Of a DNA stretch of 7,260 bases, positions 1 through 6,229 are shown one piece after another. Source of the stretch: Pseudomonas sp. Lineage in GTDB: Bacteria; Pseudomonadota; Gammaproteobacteria; Pseudomonadales; Pseudomonadaceae. Numbering within the stretch: position 1 is the first letter of the stretch; every line of letters begins with the position of its first letter. The notes below the pieces were generated by a model. That model was not told where the DNA came from and searched no databases. It saw only the letters and a program-made list of their open reading frames with translations. The translations under genes were made by a program, and so were the position numbers. The stretch is from NCBI GenBank assembly GCA_003525045.1, contig DQGF01000261.1, positions 1 through 7,260 on the forward strand, in the 5' to 3' direction.

Positions 1-28
1 CCCCCTGATTGGGTGGCCCGACGCAAAA

Positions 29-106
29 CCTGTAGGAGGGAGGCTTGCCCGCGAAGGCGTCTTTTCTGACACACCGCGGTTCGCGGGCAAGCCTCGCTCC
101 TACAGG
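29..106. repeat. REP doublet (REPIN-like) upstream of the NCS1 permease gene
   Basis: Two 27-nt arms in inverted orientation, 29-55 and 80-106, are separated by 24 nt. They are complementary except at one position (G39, where the other copies imply C). The outer ends carry the CCTGTAGGAG / CTCCTACAGG tails and the inner ends carry CCCGCGAA / TTCGCGGG. Each arm also contains a short imperfect palindrome around GGCTTGCCCGC, the usual design of Pseudomonas REP sequences. The arm at 80-106 is identical to the arm at 4434-4460. Such doublets are known to be non-autonomous and are thought to be spread by RAYT transposases encoded elsewhere in the genome. The element lies in the gap before the permease gene, so it may form a hairpin in mRNA read through from an upstream gene (probably hutU, not visible). 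Nothing else was recognised in bases 1-28 or 107-146, apart from the ribosome binding site of the next gene. Confidence 0.9.
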
Positions 107-146
107 GGGCAATCAACACCGAATAACAATCCACAGAGGTTGAATC

Positions 147-1619
147 ATGGCTGTTAACAGCGATCGTGCAGGCAGTAAACCGTTGATCGAGAAACGTTCG
201 ATCGACTACATCCCGGAAGCGGAAAGACACGGTCGTCTGTTGAGCCAGTTCACCCTGTGGATGGGTGCCAACCTGCAAATCACCGCGATTGTCACCGGGG
301 CCCTGGCCGTGGTGCTGGGCGGTGACGTGTTCTGGTCGTTGATCGGTCTGTTGATCGGTCAACTGCTCGGCGGTGGCGTAATGGCGCTGCATGCGGCGCA
401 AGGGCCCAAGCTTGGCCTGCCGCAGATGATCTCCAGCCGGGTACAGTTCGGCGTGTATGGCGCGGCCATCCCGATCGTGCTGGTCTGTCTGATGTACCTC
501 GGTTTCACCGCAACGGGCACCGTGCTTTCCGGCCAGGCGCTGGGCCAGTTGTTTGGCGTCAGCGACAGCGTCGGTATCCTCATCTTCGCCAGTGTCATCG
601 TGCTGGTCACGGTGCTCGGTTATCGGGTGATTCATTTCATCGGCCGTGTCGCCAGCGTCATTGGCGTGATTGCCTTCGTTTACCTGTTCAGTCGCCTGAT
701 GAGCCAGACTGACATTGGCGCACTTCTGCAAATCCGCCACTTCAGCTGGACCAGCTTTCTGCTCGCGGTGTCTCTCGCGGCGTCCTGGCAGATCGCCTTC
801 GGCCCCTACGTGGCTGACTATTCACGCTACCTGCCGAGCAAGACTTCTTCGGTGAAGACCTTTTTCGCCGCAGGCGCGGGTTCGGTCATTGGCGCACAGG
901 TGGCGATGATCCTCGGCGTGTTTGCCGCCGCCATGGCCAACGGGCAATTCGCCGGCCACGAAGTGGCCTACATCGTTGGTTTGAGCGGCAGCGGTGCCAC
1001 TGCTGCGCTACTGTACTTCAGCATCGCGTTCGGCAAGGTCACCATCTCCACGCTGAACTCCTACGGCAGCTTCATGTGCATTGCGACTGTCATCAGCGGT
1101 TTCCGTGGTGACCTGCGGGTAACGCGCTTGCAGCGTCTGGTCTTCGTGCTGGTCATCGTCGGCACTGCGACCCTGATCGCGTTGCTCGGTCAGCACTCGT
1201 TCCTCGGTGCGTTCAAGTCCTTCATCCTGTTTTTGCTGGCTTTTTTCACGCCATGGAGCGCGATCAACCTGGTGGACTACTACTGCATCACTCGCGAACG
1301 CTATGACGTGCCGGCGCTGGCCGATCCGAACGGTCGCTACGGCCGTTGGAACCCCCTCGGTATCAGCGTCTATGTCTTCGGTGTGCTGGTGCAACTGCCG
1401 TTCATCTCTACCAAGTTCTATACCGGTCCGCTGGTGGACGCTCTGGGTGGTGTGGATATTTCCTGGATCATCGGTCTGGTGCTTCCCGCAGCCCTGTATT
1501 ACGTGTGCGCGAAAAAATGGCACAGCGCAGTACCCGATCAACTGATCCTGCCGGTCGAGCAGGACAGCGTTGTACAACCTAAAACAAGCGGAGCCGGTCG
1601 CGCTGCGGCGCAGGCCTGA
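147..1619 (+). CDS. hutTu: NCS1-family permease, probable urocanate transporter HutT(u)
   Basis: This 490-residue inner-membrane protein belongs to the nucleobase:cation symporter-1 (cytosine/purine/allantoin permease) family, and its length is normal for that family. About 12 hydrophobic segments can be traced. Family-like stretches are FTLWMGANLQ in TM1 (residues 35-44), SSRVQFGVYGAAIP before and in TM3 (96-109), FGPYVADYSRYLPS after TM6 (218-231), STLNSYGSF in TM8 (301-309) and TPWSAINLVDYY in TM10 (368-379). AGAGG at 135-139, 7 nt upstream, supports the ATG at 147. Family members import nucleobases, hydantoins or related heterocycles with Na+ or H+. In P. fluorescens SBW25 a hut-linked gene, hutT(u), was shown to be the urocanate-specific transporter. 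I believe this NCS1 gene beside hutXWV is its equivalent. Urocanate, an imidazole acrylate, suits a family that binds small planar heterocycles. The family call is firm; the substrate is inferred from context and could instead be another imidazole or pyrimidine. Confidence 0.88.
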   Translation: MAVNSDRAGSKPLIEKRSIDYIPEAERHGRLLSQFTLWMGANLQITAIVTGALAVVLGGDVFWSLIGLLIGQLLGGGVMALHAAQGPKLGLPQMISSRVQFGVYGAAIPIVLVCLMYLGFTATGTVLSGQALGQLFGVSDSVGILIFASVIVLVTVLGYRVIHFIGRVASVIGVIAFVYLFSRLMSQTDIGALLQIRHFSWTSFLLAVSLAASWQIAFGPYVADYSRYLPSKTSSVKTFFAAGAGSVIGAQVAMILGVFAAAMANGQFAGHEVAYIVGLSGSGATAALLYFSIAFGKVTISTLNSYGSFMCIATVISGFRGDLRVTRLQRLVFVLVIVGTATLIALLGQHSFLGAFKSFILFLLAFFTPWSAINLVDYYCITRERYDVPALADPNGRYGRWNPLGISVYVFGVLVQLPFISTKFYTGPLVDALGGVDISWIIGLVLPAALYYVCAKKWHSAVPDQLILPVEQDSVVQPKTSGAGRAAAQA

Positions 1620-1687
1620 TTGGACGTGGACAGGGCTGGATGCCTCTTGACTGCCGTAAGCCAATTCATGATTAGGAGCGTCACACA

Positions 1688-2656
1688 ATGAGATCGAACA
1701 AGACCCTGCTGACCACATTGCTTTCCATGGGCCTGTTGGCCAGTGCTGGCGCCACTCAGGCAGCCGGTTGGTGCGAGTCGGGCAAACCGGTGAAATTCGC
1801 CGGCCTGAACTGGGAAAGCGGCATGCTGCTGACCGACGTGATGCAAATCGTGTTGGAGAAGGGCTACGACTGCAAGACCGACAGCCTGCCGGGCAACTCC
1901 ATCACCATGGAAAACGCCCTGAGCAGTAACGACATTCAGGTGTTCGCCGAAGAATGGGTTGGCCGCAGCGAAGTCTGGAACAAGGCCGAGAAGGCCGGCA
2001 AGGTGGTCGGTGTCGGCGCTCCGGTCGTTGGCGCGATCGAAGGCTGGTACGTGCCGCGCTACGTGATCGAAGGCGACGCCAAGCGCAAGCTGGAGCCAAA
2101 AGCCCCGGACCTGAAGGCGATCGCTGATCTGGGCAAATACGCGACAGTGTTCAAGGACCAGGAAGAGCCAGCCAAAGGTCGTTTCTATAACTGCCCGGCC
2201 GGCTGGACCTGTGAGCTGGACAATAGCGAAATGCTGAAAAGCTACGGCCTGGAAAGCACCTACACCAACTTCCGTCCAGGCACCGGTCCGGCGCTGGATG
2301 CGGCGGTGCTGTCGAGCTACAAGCGTGGCGAGCCGATCCTGTTCTACTACTGGTCGCCAACCCCGCTGATGGGCCAGGTCGACCTGGTCAAGCTCGAAGA
2401 AAAACCAGGCGTGGACAAGAGCGTGACCATCAAGGTCGGCCTGTCCAAGACCTTCCACGAGCAAGCCCCGGAACTGGTGGCCGTGCTGGAGAAGGTCAAC
2501 CTGCCAATCGACCTGCTCAACCAGAACCTCGGGCGCATGGCCAAAGAGCGGATCGAGTCACCAAAACTGGCGAAAATCTTCCTCAAGGAACATCCTGAAG
2601 TCTGGCACGCGTGGGTGAGTGAAGACGCGGCCAAAAAGATCGACGCGGCCTTGTAG
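1688..2656 (+). CDS. hutX: HutX, periplasmic substrate-binding protein of the histidine/betaine-type ABC importer
   Basis: This 322-residue protein has the ProX/OpuAC substrate-binding fold. It is secreted: the N-terminus has basic residues R2 and K5, a hydrophobic core (about 7-20), and a likely cleavage near TQA-AGW (residues 23-28). In the mature part, aromatic stretches typical of the family's ligand cage are visible: GLNWESG (39-45), EEW (88-90), GWYVP (119-123) and FYYWSP (219-224). Four cysteines occur as two pairs, C29/C62 and C169/C175, and the second pair sits in YNCPAGWTCEL; disulfides are plausible in the periplasm. AGGAG at 1674-1678, 9 nt before the ATG, fixes the start. The gene follows the permease gene by 68 nt with no terminator seen. 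HutX of the HutXWV system delivers histidine, and in Sinorhizobium also proline and betaines, to the permease. In SBW25 HutXWV has a minor role in histidine uptake. Family confidence is high; the exact ligand cannot be read from the sequence. Confidence 0.92.
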   Translation: MRSNKTLLTTLLSMGLLASAGATQAAGWCESGKPVKFAGLNWESGMLLTDVMQIVLEKGYDCKTDSLPGNSITMENALSSNDIQVFAEEWVGRSEVWNKAEKAGKVVGVGAPVVGAIEGWYVPRYVIEGDAKRKLEPKAPDLKAIADLGKYATVFKDQEEPAKGRFYNCPAGWTCELDNSEMLKSYGLESTYTNFRPGTGPALDAAVLSSYKRGEPILFYYWSPTPLMGQVDLVKLEEKPGVDKSVTIKVGLSKTFHEQAPELVAVLEKVNLPIDLLNQNLGRMAKERIESPKLAKIFLKEHPEVWHAWVSEDAAKKIDAAL

Positions 2657-2667
2657 GTTGAGCTTCT

Positions 2668-2691
2668 CCGACTGCCTTCAGCGGCAGTCGG
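2668..2691 (+). promoter_or_regulatory. Strong hairpin in the hutX-hutW intergenic region
   Basis: CCGACTGCC (2668-2676) and GGCAGTCGG (2683-2691) form a perfect 9-bp stem with a 6-nt loop, starting 11 nt after the hutX stop codon. No run of T follows, so it is not a standard intrinsic terminator. In ABC-importer operons a stem-loop after the binding-protein gene often protects the upstream mRNA from 3' exonucleases. That raises the level of the binding protein relative to the membrane components. That role here is inferred from position and structure. Confidence 0.72.
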
Positions 2692-2726
2692 GTGCTTGAT
2701 CGCAACCCCTTGATTGAGAGTCTCTT

Positions 2727-3578
2727 ATGTTTCCCGAAAGCTTTACCTTTTCCATCGCCGACTGGGTCAACAGTTGGGTCGATTCGCTGGTCACCAACTA
2801 CGGCGACGTGTTCCGGCACATCTCCGACACGCTGTTGTGGGCCATCGTCAATCTTGAAGGCCTGCTGCGTGCGGCGCCCTGGTGGCTGATGCTGGCGATC
2901 GTGGCGGGCGTTGCCTGGCACGCGACCCGCAAAGTCGTGACCACTTCCGTCATCGTCGGCTTGCTGTTCCTGGTGGGTGCGGTCGGCCTGTGGGACAAAC
3001 TGATGCAGACCTTGGCACTGATGATGGTGGCGACGGTCATTTCGGTGCTGATCGGCATTCCGCTGGGTATTCTCTCGGCACGCAGCAATCGCCTGCGTTC
3101 GGTGCTGATGCCGCTGCTGGACATCATGCAGACCATGCCGAGTTTCGTGTACCTGATCCCGGTGCTGATGCTGTTCGGCCTGGGCAAGGTTCCGGCGATT
3201 TTCGCTACTGTGATCTACGCCGCGCCGCCGCTGATCCGCCTGACCGATCTGGGTATTCGCCAGGTCGACGGTGAAGTGATGGAAGCGATCAACGCTTTCG
3301 GTGCCAACCGCTGGCAGCAACTGTTTGGCGTGCAACTGCCGCTGGCCCTGCCGAGCATCATGGCCGGGATCAACCAGACCACCATGATGGCCCTGTCGAT
3401 GGTAGTGATTGCCTCGATGATCGGTGCCCGTGGCCTGGGTGAAGATGTGTTGGTGGGGATTCAGACCCTCAACGTCGGACGTGGCCTTGAAGCCGGTCTG
3501 GCGATCGTGATTCTGGCAGTGGTCATCGACCGCATTACTCAGGCGTATGGTCGGCCACGGCATGAGGTGAGCAAATGA
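2727..3578 (+). CDS. hutW: HutW, ABC importer inner-membrane permease subunit
   Basis: This 283-residue integral membrane protein of the ProW/OpuAB type has the binding-protein-dependent transport fold. An N-terminal extension of about 90 residues (with hydrophobic stretches near 51-63 and 72-88) precedes the core permease domain, as is usual for ProW relatives. The core starts near residue 91, with membrane segments at about 95-117, 125-150, 154-170, 218-236 and 256-270. The EAA loop that docks onto the ATPase reads EAINAFGANRWQQLFGVQLP (186-205), with the conserved Glu-Ala, Gly192 and Leu-Pro present. A weak GAGAG at 2716-2720 lies 6 nt before the ATG. The stop codon overlaps the next start as ATGA (3575-3578), so translation of the ATPase is probably coupled. 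HutW forms the transmembrane channel, probably as a homodimer, receiving ligand from HutX and powered by HutV. Confidence 0.92.
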   Translation: MFPESFTFSIADWVNSWVDSLVTNYGDVFRHISDTLLWAIVNLEGLLRAAPWWLMLAIVAGVAWHATRKVVTTSVIVGLLFLVGAVGLWDKLMQTLALMMVATVISVLIGIPLGILSARSNRLRSVLMPLLDIMQTMPSFVYLIPVLMLFGLGKVPAIFATVIYAAPPLIRLTDLGIRQVDGEVMEAINAFGANRWQQLFGVQLPLALPSIMAGINQTTMMALSMVVIASMIGARGLGEDVLVGIQTLNVGRGLEAGLAIVILAVVIDRITQAYGRPRHEVSK

Positions 3579-4405
3579 ACAACGAAGCCATCAGCAAGAT
3601 TGAAGTCAAAAACGTCTTCAAGATTTTCGGCAACCGTTCCAAGGATGCGCTGGCCATGGTCGGCCAGGGCAAAACCAAGGACCAGGTGTTGTCCGAAACC
3701 GGCTGCGTGGTCGGCGTCAACGACCTGTCGCTGAGTATCGGCACGGGCGAGATCTTCGTGATCATGGGCTTGTCAGGTTCGGGCAAATCCACGTTGGTGC
3801 GCCACTTCAACCGCCTGATCGATCCGACCAGCGGCGCGATCCTGGTGGACGGCGTGGACATCCTGCAATACGACATGGAAGCCCTGCGCGAATTTCGCCG
3901 GCACAAGATCAGCATGGTGTTCCAGAGCTTCGGCCTGCTGCCGCACAAAACCGTGGTGGATAACGTCGCCTACGGCCTGAAAGTGCGTGGCGAGAGCAAG
4001 CAAATGTGCACCGAGCGTGCGCTGCACTGGATCAATACCGTGGGCCTCAAGGGCTACGAAAACAAATACCCCCATCAGCTGTCGGGCGGCATGCGCCAGC
4101 GCGTGGGCCTGGCCCGGGCACTGGCGGCGGACACTGACATCATCTTGATGGACGAAGCCTTCAGTGCGCTCGACCCGCTGATTCGCGCGGAGATGCAGGA
4201 TCAGTTGCTGGAACTGCAAAAGACTCTGCACAAGACCATCGTCTTCATCACCCATGACCTTGATGAGGCGGTGCGGATTGGTAACCGCATTGCGATCCTC
4301 AAGGATGGGCGACTGATTCAGGTGGGTACGCCGAGAGAGATCCTGCATTCGCCGGCGGATGAGTATGTTGACCGGTTCGTGCAGCGGCGGGCGGCGGTGG
4401 TTTAA
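3575..4405 (+). CDS. hutV: HutV, ABC importer ATP-binding subunit (short ProV type, no CBS domains)
   Basis: This 276-residue cytoplasmic ATPase energises HutXW. Motifs in order are: Walker A GLSGSGKST (65-73), Q-loop Q117 in VFQSFGLLPH, signature LSGGMRQR (169-176), Walker B ILMDE (190-194), D-loop SALD (197-200) and H-loop H227 in FITHDLDEA. The N-terminal insertion at about 20-50 (NRSKDALAMVGQGKTKDQVL and following) is typical of the ProV/OpuAA group and separates it from ordinary amino acid ABC ATPases. Unlike Escherichia coli ProV, which has a C-terminal pair of CBS domains sensing osmotic strength, this protein ends soon after the ATPase domain. This supports a nutrient-uptake role over osmotic control. 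The start overlaps the hutW stop by 4 nt and is preceded by GAGGTGA (3564-3570). All residues needed for ATP hydrolysis look intact. Confidence 0.94.
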   Translation: MNNEAISKIEVKNVFKIFGNRSKDALAMVGQGKTKDQVLSETGCVVGVNDLSLSIGTGEIFVIMGLSGSGKSTLVRHFNRLIDPTSGAILVDGVDILQYDMEALREFRRHKISMVFQSFGLLPHKTVVDNVAYGLKVRGESKQMCTERALHWINTVGLKGYENKYPHQLSGGMRQRVGLARALAADTDIILMDEAFSALDPLIRAEMQDQLLELQKTLHKTIVFITHDLDEAVRIGNRIAILKDGRLIQVGTPREILHSPADEYVDRFVQRRAAVV

Positions 4406-4425
4406 ATAGATTTGCGGTGTTTGTG

Positions 4426-4529
4426 CCGGCCCCTTCGCGGGCAAGCCTCGCTCCTACAGGGTTTGCGTCGTTCCCACATTCGGCAAACGCGAATCCTGTA
4501 GGAGCGAGGCTTGCCCGCGAAGAGGCCGG
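4426..4529. repeat. REP doublet with long inverted arms between hutV and hutH1
   Basis: Arms 4426-4460 and 4495-4529 are inverted repeats of 35 nt with one mismatch (C4432 against A4523). The inner 27 nt (4434-4460 and 4495-4521) match perfectly and are the same unit found at 80-106. The 34-nt spacer contains a further inverted pair, GTTTGC (4461-4466) and GCAAAC (4483-4488), which extends the foldback. Orientation is opposite to the doublet at 29-106: here the CTCCTACAGG tails face inward. The element begins 20 nt after the hutV stop and ends 42 nt before hutH1. In RNA it would be a very stable stem, able to stall or stabilise transcript ends and so uncouple hutXWV from hutH1-hutH2. No T-rich tail follows it, so a simple intrinsic terminator is not indicated. 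Confidence 0.93.
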
Positions 4530-4571
4530 TGAAGCTGCATCAATATCCAGGTTGTACACACGAGGTCAAAG

Positions 4572-6095
4572 ATGTCCCAGGCTGAAAAAATCGTTATCGC
4601 CGACGCCCCGTTGCGTTGGCAGGATGTGGTTGCCGTAGCCCGCCATGGCGCACAGCTCGAGCTGTCGACCCAGGCCTGGGCGCGAATCGAGAACGCCCAG
4701 GCGATCGTGCAGCGCATCGTCGCCAGCGGTGAGCGCGCCTATGGCGTCAATACTGGCCTCGGCGCGCTGTGCAACGTCTCGCTCAAGGACGAACAGCTCA
4801 GCCAATTGTCGCGCAACACCTTGCTCAGTCACGCTTGCGGCGTTGGCGCTCCGCTGGCCGACGAGCAGACCCGCGCGATCATGTGTGCGGCCATCCGCAA
4901 TTACAGCCATGGCAAATCCGGCATTCACCGCCGGGTGGTCGAGGCCCTGCTGGCGCTGCTCAACCGCGGCATCACCCCGCAAGTGCCGTCCCAGGGTTCG
5001 GTCGGTTACCTGACCCACATGGCTCACATCAGCATCGCACTGCTGGGTGTCGGCAATGTCAGCTATCGCGGGCAAATCGTTTCCGCGCAACAAGCCTTGA
5101 GCGAAGAAGGTCTGCAACCGGTTCAACTCGGCGCCAAAGATGGCCTGTGCCTGGTCAATGGCACGCCATGCATGACCGGCCTCAGCTGCCTGGCGATTGC
5201 CGATGCGACGCATCTGGTGCAATGGGCCGACGTGATCGGCGCCATGAGCTTCGAGGCCCAGCGTGGCCAGATCGCGGCGTTCGATGCCGAGATCATTGCA
5301 CTCAAGCCTCATCCGGGTATGCAGCAGGTCGGGATCAACCTGCGAGCGTTGCTCGATGGTAGTGAAGTAATCGCTTCGAGCAAGGGTATTCGCACCCAGG
5401 ATGCGCTGAGCATCCGTTCGATCCCACAGGTTCACGGTGCCGCTCGCGATCAGCTTGAGCACGCCAGAACACAGATCGAAACCGAACTCAACTCTGTCAC
5501 TGACAACCCGATGTTGCTGGGCACGCCGGACAATTTCCGCATCATGTCCCAGGCCAACCCGCATGGTCAGTCAGTGGCATTGGCCGCTGACTTGCTGGCC
5601 ATCGCCATGGCAGAAATCGGCTCCATCGCCGAACGTCGTCTCGACCGTTTGATCAACCCGCACGTCAGCGGTCTGCCGGCGTTTCTGGTGGCCAACCCGG
5701 GGGTGAACTCCGGGATGATGATCGTCCAGTACGTCGCCGCTTCGCTGTGTGCGGAAAACCGTCAGTTGGCGCAACCGGCGGTGCTCGACAACTACGTCAC
5801 TTCGGGCCTGCAGGAAGACCATCTGAGCATGGGCACCAACGCGGCGCTGAAACTGCACCGCGCGCTGGAAAACTGCACGCAGATCCTCGCCATCGAGTAC
5901 CTGCTGGCGGCTCAGGCGTTTGAGTTTCTGAAAGCACAACGCTTCGGCGCTGGCACCGATGCGGCGTGGCGTCTGCTGCGCGAACGTGTTTCGGCTTATG
6001 ACCAGGACCGCTGGCTGGCGCCGGACATCGCCGCCGCTGCCGGCGTGTTGAAGGACCCGGCCTTGCTGCAAAAAGTCTTGCCGAATTTGAACTGA
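4572..6095 (+). CDS. hutH1: HutH1, histidine ammonia-lyase paralogue lacking the MIO Ala-Ser-Gly triad (predicted pseudoenzyme)
   Basis: This 507-residue, uninterrupted member of the aromatic amino acid ammonia-lyase family is close in length to histidase (about 510). GAGG at 4562-4565, 6 nt upstream, supports the start. Active family members use the MIO group made by cyclisation of Ala-Ser-Gly inside [11 protein letters not shown]. Here residues 142-149 read GSVGYLTH: the triad is absent and the following Asp is Tyr146. Aligned by eye with HutH2, the histidase residues Tyr (Y58), His (H87), Asn (N196), Gln (Q276), Arg (R282) and Glu (E415, in QEDHLSM) are kept. The histidase Tyr of QDPYSLR is Leu279 (QDALSIR) and the Phe of GGNFHAEP is Pro330 (QANPHGQS). 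Without MIO the lyase reaction should not occur. Published work on SBW25 reports that one of its two hutH copies is non-functional, and this is probably the same gene. The open frame and GC-rich codon use like its neighbours argue against simple decay. A role as partner or modulator of HutH2 is possible but unproven. Confidence 0.9.
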   Translation: MSQAEKIVIADAPLRWQDVVAVARHGAQLELSTQAWARIENAQAIVQRIVASGERAYGVNTGLGALCNVSLKDEQLSQLSRNTLLSHACGVGAPLADEQTRAIMCAAIRNYSHGKSGIHRRVVEALLALLNRGITPQVPSQGSVGYLTHMAHISIALLGVGNVSYRGQIVSAQQALSEEGLQPVQLGAKDGLCLVNGTPCMTGLSCLAIADATHLVQWADVIGAMSFEAQRGQIAAFDAEIIALKPHPGMQQVGINLRALLDGSEVIASSKGIRTQDALSIRSIPQVHGAARDQLEHARTQIETELNSVTDNPMLLGTPDNFRIMSQANPHGQSVALAADLLAIAMAEIGSIAERRLDRLINPHVSGLPAFLVANPGVNSGMMIVQYVAASLCAENRQLAQPAVLDNYVTSGLQEDHLSMGTNAALKLHRALENCTQILAIEYLLAAQAFEFLKAQRFGAGTDAAWRLLRERVSAYDQDRWLAPDIAAAAGVLKDPALLQKVLPNLN

Positions 6096-6229
6096 TTTCC
6101 ATACAAAACCAGCGTGCCAAGGCGCCAGCCCCCCACAAGGCGGGAAGCGACGGACAACGGACATCTCCGGAGCGTCTGGTTAGTACTCTTCATTTAAGAA
6201 GAAGAAAAACTCTCAAAAGGAGAATGAAT
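6096..6229 (+). other. hutH1-hutH2 intergenic leader
   Basis: This 134-nt gap has no reading frame of note. It holds a tandem 7-bp repeat ACGGACA (6150-6156 and 6157-6163) and the palindrome CTCCGGAG (6165-6172). A small alternative hairpin, CGGA (6158-6161) with TCCG (6166-6169), is also possible. A purine/A-rich tract (6196-6222) runs into the ribosome binding site. I see no convincing sigma-70 or sigma-54 promoter and no T-tailed terminator, so hutH2 is most simply co-transcribed with hutH1. Confidence 0.5.
6218..6222 (+). promoter_or_regulatory. Ribosome binding site AGGAG that selects the GTG start of hutH2
   Basis: AGGAG (6218-6222, within AAAAGGAG) is only 1 nt from the in-frame ATG at 6224, too close for efficient initiation, but 7 nt from the in-frame GTG at 6230. 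Starting at GTG gives [17 protein letters not shown]. This matches, from my memory of the family, the N-terminus of Pseudomonas putida histidase (MTELTLKPG...). The GTG is therefore preferred. Confidence 0.8.

Noticed and set aside
10..25. Possible sigma-54 promoter: GG at 11-12 and GC at 23-24 with the correct 10-nt gap.
   Set aside because: Most other consensus positions (TGGCACG-N4-TTGCA) do not match, and the start site would fall inside the REP arm. The known sigma-54 promoter of this operon lies upstream of hutU.
1569..1578. GTTGTACAAC, a perfect 10-bp palindrome resembling a HutC/GntR operator half-site pair; TTGTACA recurs near 4551.
   Set aside because: As I recall it, the HutC motif is TGTA-N2-TACA, and here the halves overlap with no two-base spacer. 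It lies within the 3' end of the permease gene, and the copy near 4551 lacks a second half.
1647..1674. TTGACT followed by CATGAT/ATGATT, resembling a sigma-70 promoter before hutX.
   Set aside because: Spacing is short (15-16 nt) and the -10 match is poor. Transcription would begin within the ribosome binding site region, leaving almost no leader.
4417..4638. Small + strand frame whose translation contains PVGARLAREEAG-like repeats (a similar one lies on the - strand at 4299-4559).
   Set aside because: The peptide is simply the translated REP inverted repeat, a common false gene in Pseudomonas annotations. It also runs into the hutH1 start in another frame.
4566..5564. Long antisense open frame of 332 codons opposite hutH1 (also similar ones at 2583-3563 and 1538-2464).
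   Set aside because: These are mirror frames of well-supported genes in GC-rich DNA. Their translations are low-complexity, rich in His, Gln and Arg, and show no domain motifs.
4572..6095. hutH1 as a phenylalanine or tyrosine ammonia-lyase or an aminomutase instead of a histidase paralogue.
   Set aside because: All these enzymes also need the MIO triad, which is missing, so a change of substrate specificity alone cannot explain the sequence.
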